Assembly (NCBI GenBank): GCA_002392545.1
Contig: DGHF01000091.1
Location: forward strand, 1 to 34,284
Origin: Ruminococcus sp. UBA3855
GTDB lineage: Bacteria; Bacillota; Clostridia; Oscillospirales; Ruminococcaceae
Length of the DNA stretch: 34,284 nt
Direction of reading: 5' to 3'
Shown here piece by piece: positions 32,065 to 34,284 of this stretch (its first letter is position 1; each line of letters opens with the position of its first letter). Below the pieces are notes generated by a model that worked only from the letters and a program-made list of their open reading frames with translations, was not told the origin of the DNA and made no database searches. Made by a program: the position numbers and the translations under genes.

Positions 32065-34284
32065 ATGATGAGGAAAAATTGGAAACGTTTCACAGCTGGG
32101 GTTTGTGCGGTTGTGTTAAGTTTCGGGACTATGGGGATTTTACCAGCCAATGCGCTGGAAGTTTCCAATGCACAGACCGTTCAGGCACAGGCCAGCGAAC
32201 TCAAAACCAGAAATGTTCACATTCAAATGGATGGTGTCAACACTTGGGAGTCTGAACATTTCAAGTTTTACTGGGGCAATTCCGGCGACAGTGCACAGGT
32301 CACTGAAAGCTTTTTGCAGGAAAATGCCAAAAATCTGGAAGCTTGCTGGGATGTCTACATGAATGACCTTTCTATGAATCCGCCCACACAATCTGTCAAT
32401 GAATATTTTCGTGACGGCAATGAATATAAGGTCAATTTCTATATCCATAACACCGGATTAAAAGGCGAGGACGGCGCAGAAATTCCCACTGACTGGGCTT
32501 ATATGGGCTATGACCGTGAAGGTTATGCTTTTATGTTCTGCTGTGTCGGGGCTATGAATAACAGCCCTAATCCTTCATGGGTACTGCCTCATGAATTCGG
32601 GCATGTTGTCACGGCGCATCAGTATGGATGGAATGACAATAAATATGTGCAGTCTTGGTGGGAGGCTATCGCCAACTGGTACAGAGAACAGTTCCTGTAT
32701 TCTGACTACTATCAGCAGTGGGCGAATATTACAGGCACAACTGACTATTTCGAAACCTATATGAAGAACCTCTGCTTCACTCCCATTCTCGGACGTGATA
32801 ACTATGCTTCTTGGGCTTTCTTGCAGTATCTCACCGAAAACCCTGATAATCTCGGCAACTATGGGAAAGATTTCATGAAAACCCTTATGCAACAGGGACA
32901 GCCTAATGAATATCCCTACAAGGAAATTGAACGCTTGGGCAATGCTGATATGAAAGAAACCCTCGGCAAATATGCTGCACGTCTTGCAACGCTTGATTTC
33001 GCTCAGAAAAATGCCTACCAGAAACGACAGACGGAACTTCTGAACGCTGGCGAATGGAATTGGGGCGAAATTTATACCCTCCTCGAAAAGACTACCGACA
33101 AAGATAACTATTACACTGTTCCTACGGAACGTGCTCCTCAACAGTTCGGTGTCAATATCATTCCGCTGACTGCTTCCGGCGGTTCATGGGATAATGGTGC
33201 TGATATTTCCGTAACTCTGGAAGGGCTGACTGATGTCAAGGGCGCAGACTGGAGAGCTTGTCTTGTTGCCGAAAGTAATGGTACTACCAGATATTCCGAT
33301 TTGGGGAAGGCTGGCGAAACTATCAGCATTAACGCTGGTGTTGCTGATGCTGTATTTCTTGTTGTAACGGCTACTCCTGATTCTGATACTTGGCAGGAAA
33401 ACGGCGTACCGTGGGCTTACGGTGAAGGCGAATTTGACGAGAATAATCGCCCGTTCTTAGGAAAAACACGTTATCCCTACGCTGTTACCATTGAGGGCGC
33501 AGAAATCAAACAGACCATGAATGAAGGCGGAATGGCGCAGGGTAGTTACCATAGTAACGGCGGTGGTTTCGTCGCTTCTACGGCTCATGTTGACGACTCC
33601 GTCTATGTCGGGAAAAATGCTAAGGTTCTCGGCTGGGCGACTGTCACAGGCAATGCCAGAATTGACGATTATGCAATTGTTACCGGTTCGGCTAATGTTT
33701 CCGGTAATGCTGTTGTCAATGGTCATGCGGTTGTAGCTGAAAATGCTACTGTCAAGGATAATGCCATTGTTAGCGATTATGCTGGAGTGATGGGAAATTC
33801 TGTTGTTTCCGATAATGCTAGAGTCATTGAAAGCGGTCTCGTGTTCAATGATTACAAGGTTTCCGGTGATGCGACTATCAAGGGCGTTACTTATGGATTG
33901 GCAAAGGGTTCTGCAAATGGGCAGGCAATTGCTGACGGCGATTACTATGACGATTCCAGCAGAACTATCACAAATGGTACTGTTTTCGGCTGGACTAGTC
34001 CGGATGCCTATGTGCAAAGCAGACCTTACAAGGATGGTCAGATGGCTGGGCTGGAATTCGATTCCGACAGCTCCCATATCGCTAATGATACCTATACTTC
34101 GACTTATGGTGTTTCTATTGGTGCGCCGACTTGGGAGGAAACCAGAACTTCCGGAAAGGGCGTTCTAACATTCACTGAAAATCAGTATCTCATTGCTGAC
34201 AGCAGTTATGCGGAACTCCGTGATGCTGATTATCAAACCGCTGTCCTGATGCGTGAGGATGGAGATATTTTCAATTTCGGCACA
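32065..34284 (+). CDS. Large secreted HEFGH metallopeptidase-like protein with beta-helix (3' end beyond window)
   Basis: An open frame runs from here to the window end, 740 codons with no stop, so the gene is cut by the edge. A signal peptide ends PANA before LE. A globular domain (about 50-350) contains HEFGH (176-180) and WWEAIANW with a Glu at 200, the HExxH plus distal Glu pattern of gluzincin zinc peptidases; it resembles the DUF6055 family common in ruminococci. A beta-sandwich section follows. At about 505-600 hexapeptide repeats such as GNARIDDYAIVTGSANVSGN predict a left-handed beta-helix. The visible end (about 640-740) looks like a concanavalin/LamG-type lectin. Four ATG codons stand in a row; 32065 gives the best spacing from AAGGAG. 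Substrate unknown; a dockerin may follow beyond the edge. Confidence 0.78.
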   Translation, partial: MMRKNWKRFTAGVCAVVLSFGTMGILPANALEVSNAQTVQAQASELKTRNVHIQMDGVNTWESEHFKFYWGNSGDSAQVTESFLQENAKNLEACWDVYMNDLSMNPPTQSVNEYFRDGNEYKVNFYIHNTGLKGEDGAEIPTDWAYMGYDREGYAFMFCCVGAMNNSPNPSWVLPHEFGHVVTAHQYGWNDNKYVQSWWEAIANWYREQFLYSDYYQQWANITGTTDYFETYMKNLCFTPILGRDNYASWAFLQYLTENPDNLGNYGKDFMKTLMQQGQPNEYPYKEIERLGNADMKETLGKYAARLATLDFAQKNAYQKRQTELLNAGEWNWGEIYTLLEKTTDKDNYYTVPTERAPQQFGVNIIPLTASGGSWDNGADISVTLEGLTDVKGADWRACLVAESNGTTRYSDLGKAGETISINAGVADAVFLVVTATPDSDTWQENGVPWAYGEGEFDENNRPFLGKTRYPYAVTIEGAEIKQTMNEGGMAQGSYHSNGGGFVASTAHVDDSVYVGKNAKVLGWATVTGNARIDDYAIVTGSANVSGNAVVNGHAVVAENATVKDNAIVSDYAGVMGNSVVSDNARVIESGLVFNDYKVSGDATIKGVTYGLAKGSANGQAIADGDYYDDSSRTITNGTVFGWTSPDAYVQSRPYKDGQMAGLEFDSDSSHIANDTYTSTYGVSIGAPTWEETRTSGKGVLTFTENQYLIADSSYAELRDADYQTAVLMREDGDIFNFGT

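Overview
The window looks like a chromosome segment of a low-to-moderate GC, Gram-positive anaerobe of the Clostridia, most likely a Ruminococcus-type member of the Oscillospiraceae. The evidence is AGGAGG-type ribosome binding sites, TTGACA/TATAAT-type promoters with 17-base spacers, a Firmicutes-type division and cell-wall (dcw) cluster, sporulation-type sigma factors (SigK with a pro-sequence, a SigH-like factor), and a secreted protein with a type I dockerin after a Thr/Glu/Pro linker, typical of cellulosome-forming ruminococci. The species cannot be fixed from this sequence.

Layout. Positions 1-2069 hold a long hairpin element, a remnant that looks like the C-terminal end of a radical SAM/SPASM enzyme, sigK on the minus strand, a tandem pair of related hairpin elements, and a promoter with a roughly 380-base untranslated leader. 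Positions 2070-14623 are the dcw operon: rsmH, an ftsL-like gene, a PASTA-containing class B penicillin-binding protein, murE, murF, a divergent MraY-like gene, ftsW, murG, murA and divIB/ftsQ. No mraZ, murD or ftsA is present, and the mraY slot holds a homologue lacking the usual catalytic residues. ftsZ (own promoter and terminator) and a large DivIVA-like coiled-coil gene (own promoter) follow.

Positions 18225-24615 hold compact, often overlapping genes: a fumarase/tartrate dehydratase beta subunit overlapping a SigH-like sigma factor, a zinc-ribbon protein, a DUF1858 protein, then trmK, nif3-like, rlmA-like, an orphan Imm7-type immunity gene, and rqcH. This block mixes RNA modification and ribosome rescue with one apparent accessory gene.

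Positions 24653-34284 are more accessory: an ArsR-family regulator with a solute-binding lipoprotein, an SDR epimerase-like gene, a minus-strand cohesin-like/Big2/dockerin secreted protein, a degenerate CPBP-type membrane protein with tadA, a DUF4352-type lipoprotein, and a large secreted HEFGH metallopeptidase-like protein with a left-handed beta-helix segment that runs off the window end.

The most unusual items are the MraY-like gene without catalytic aspartates, the hairpin repeat family near sigK, the structured segment with an internal terminator before the penicillin-binding protein gene, the long Gln-rich tail of FtsZ, the lone immunity gene, and the two secreted multidomain proteins. 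No tRNA, rRNA, CRISPR array or insertion sequence was recognised.
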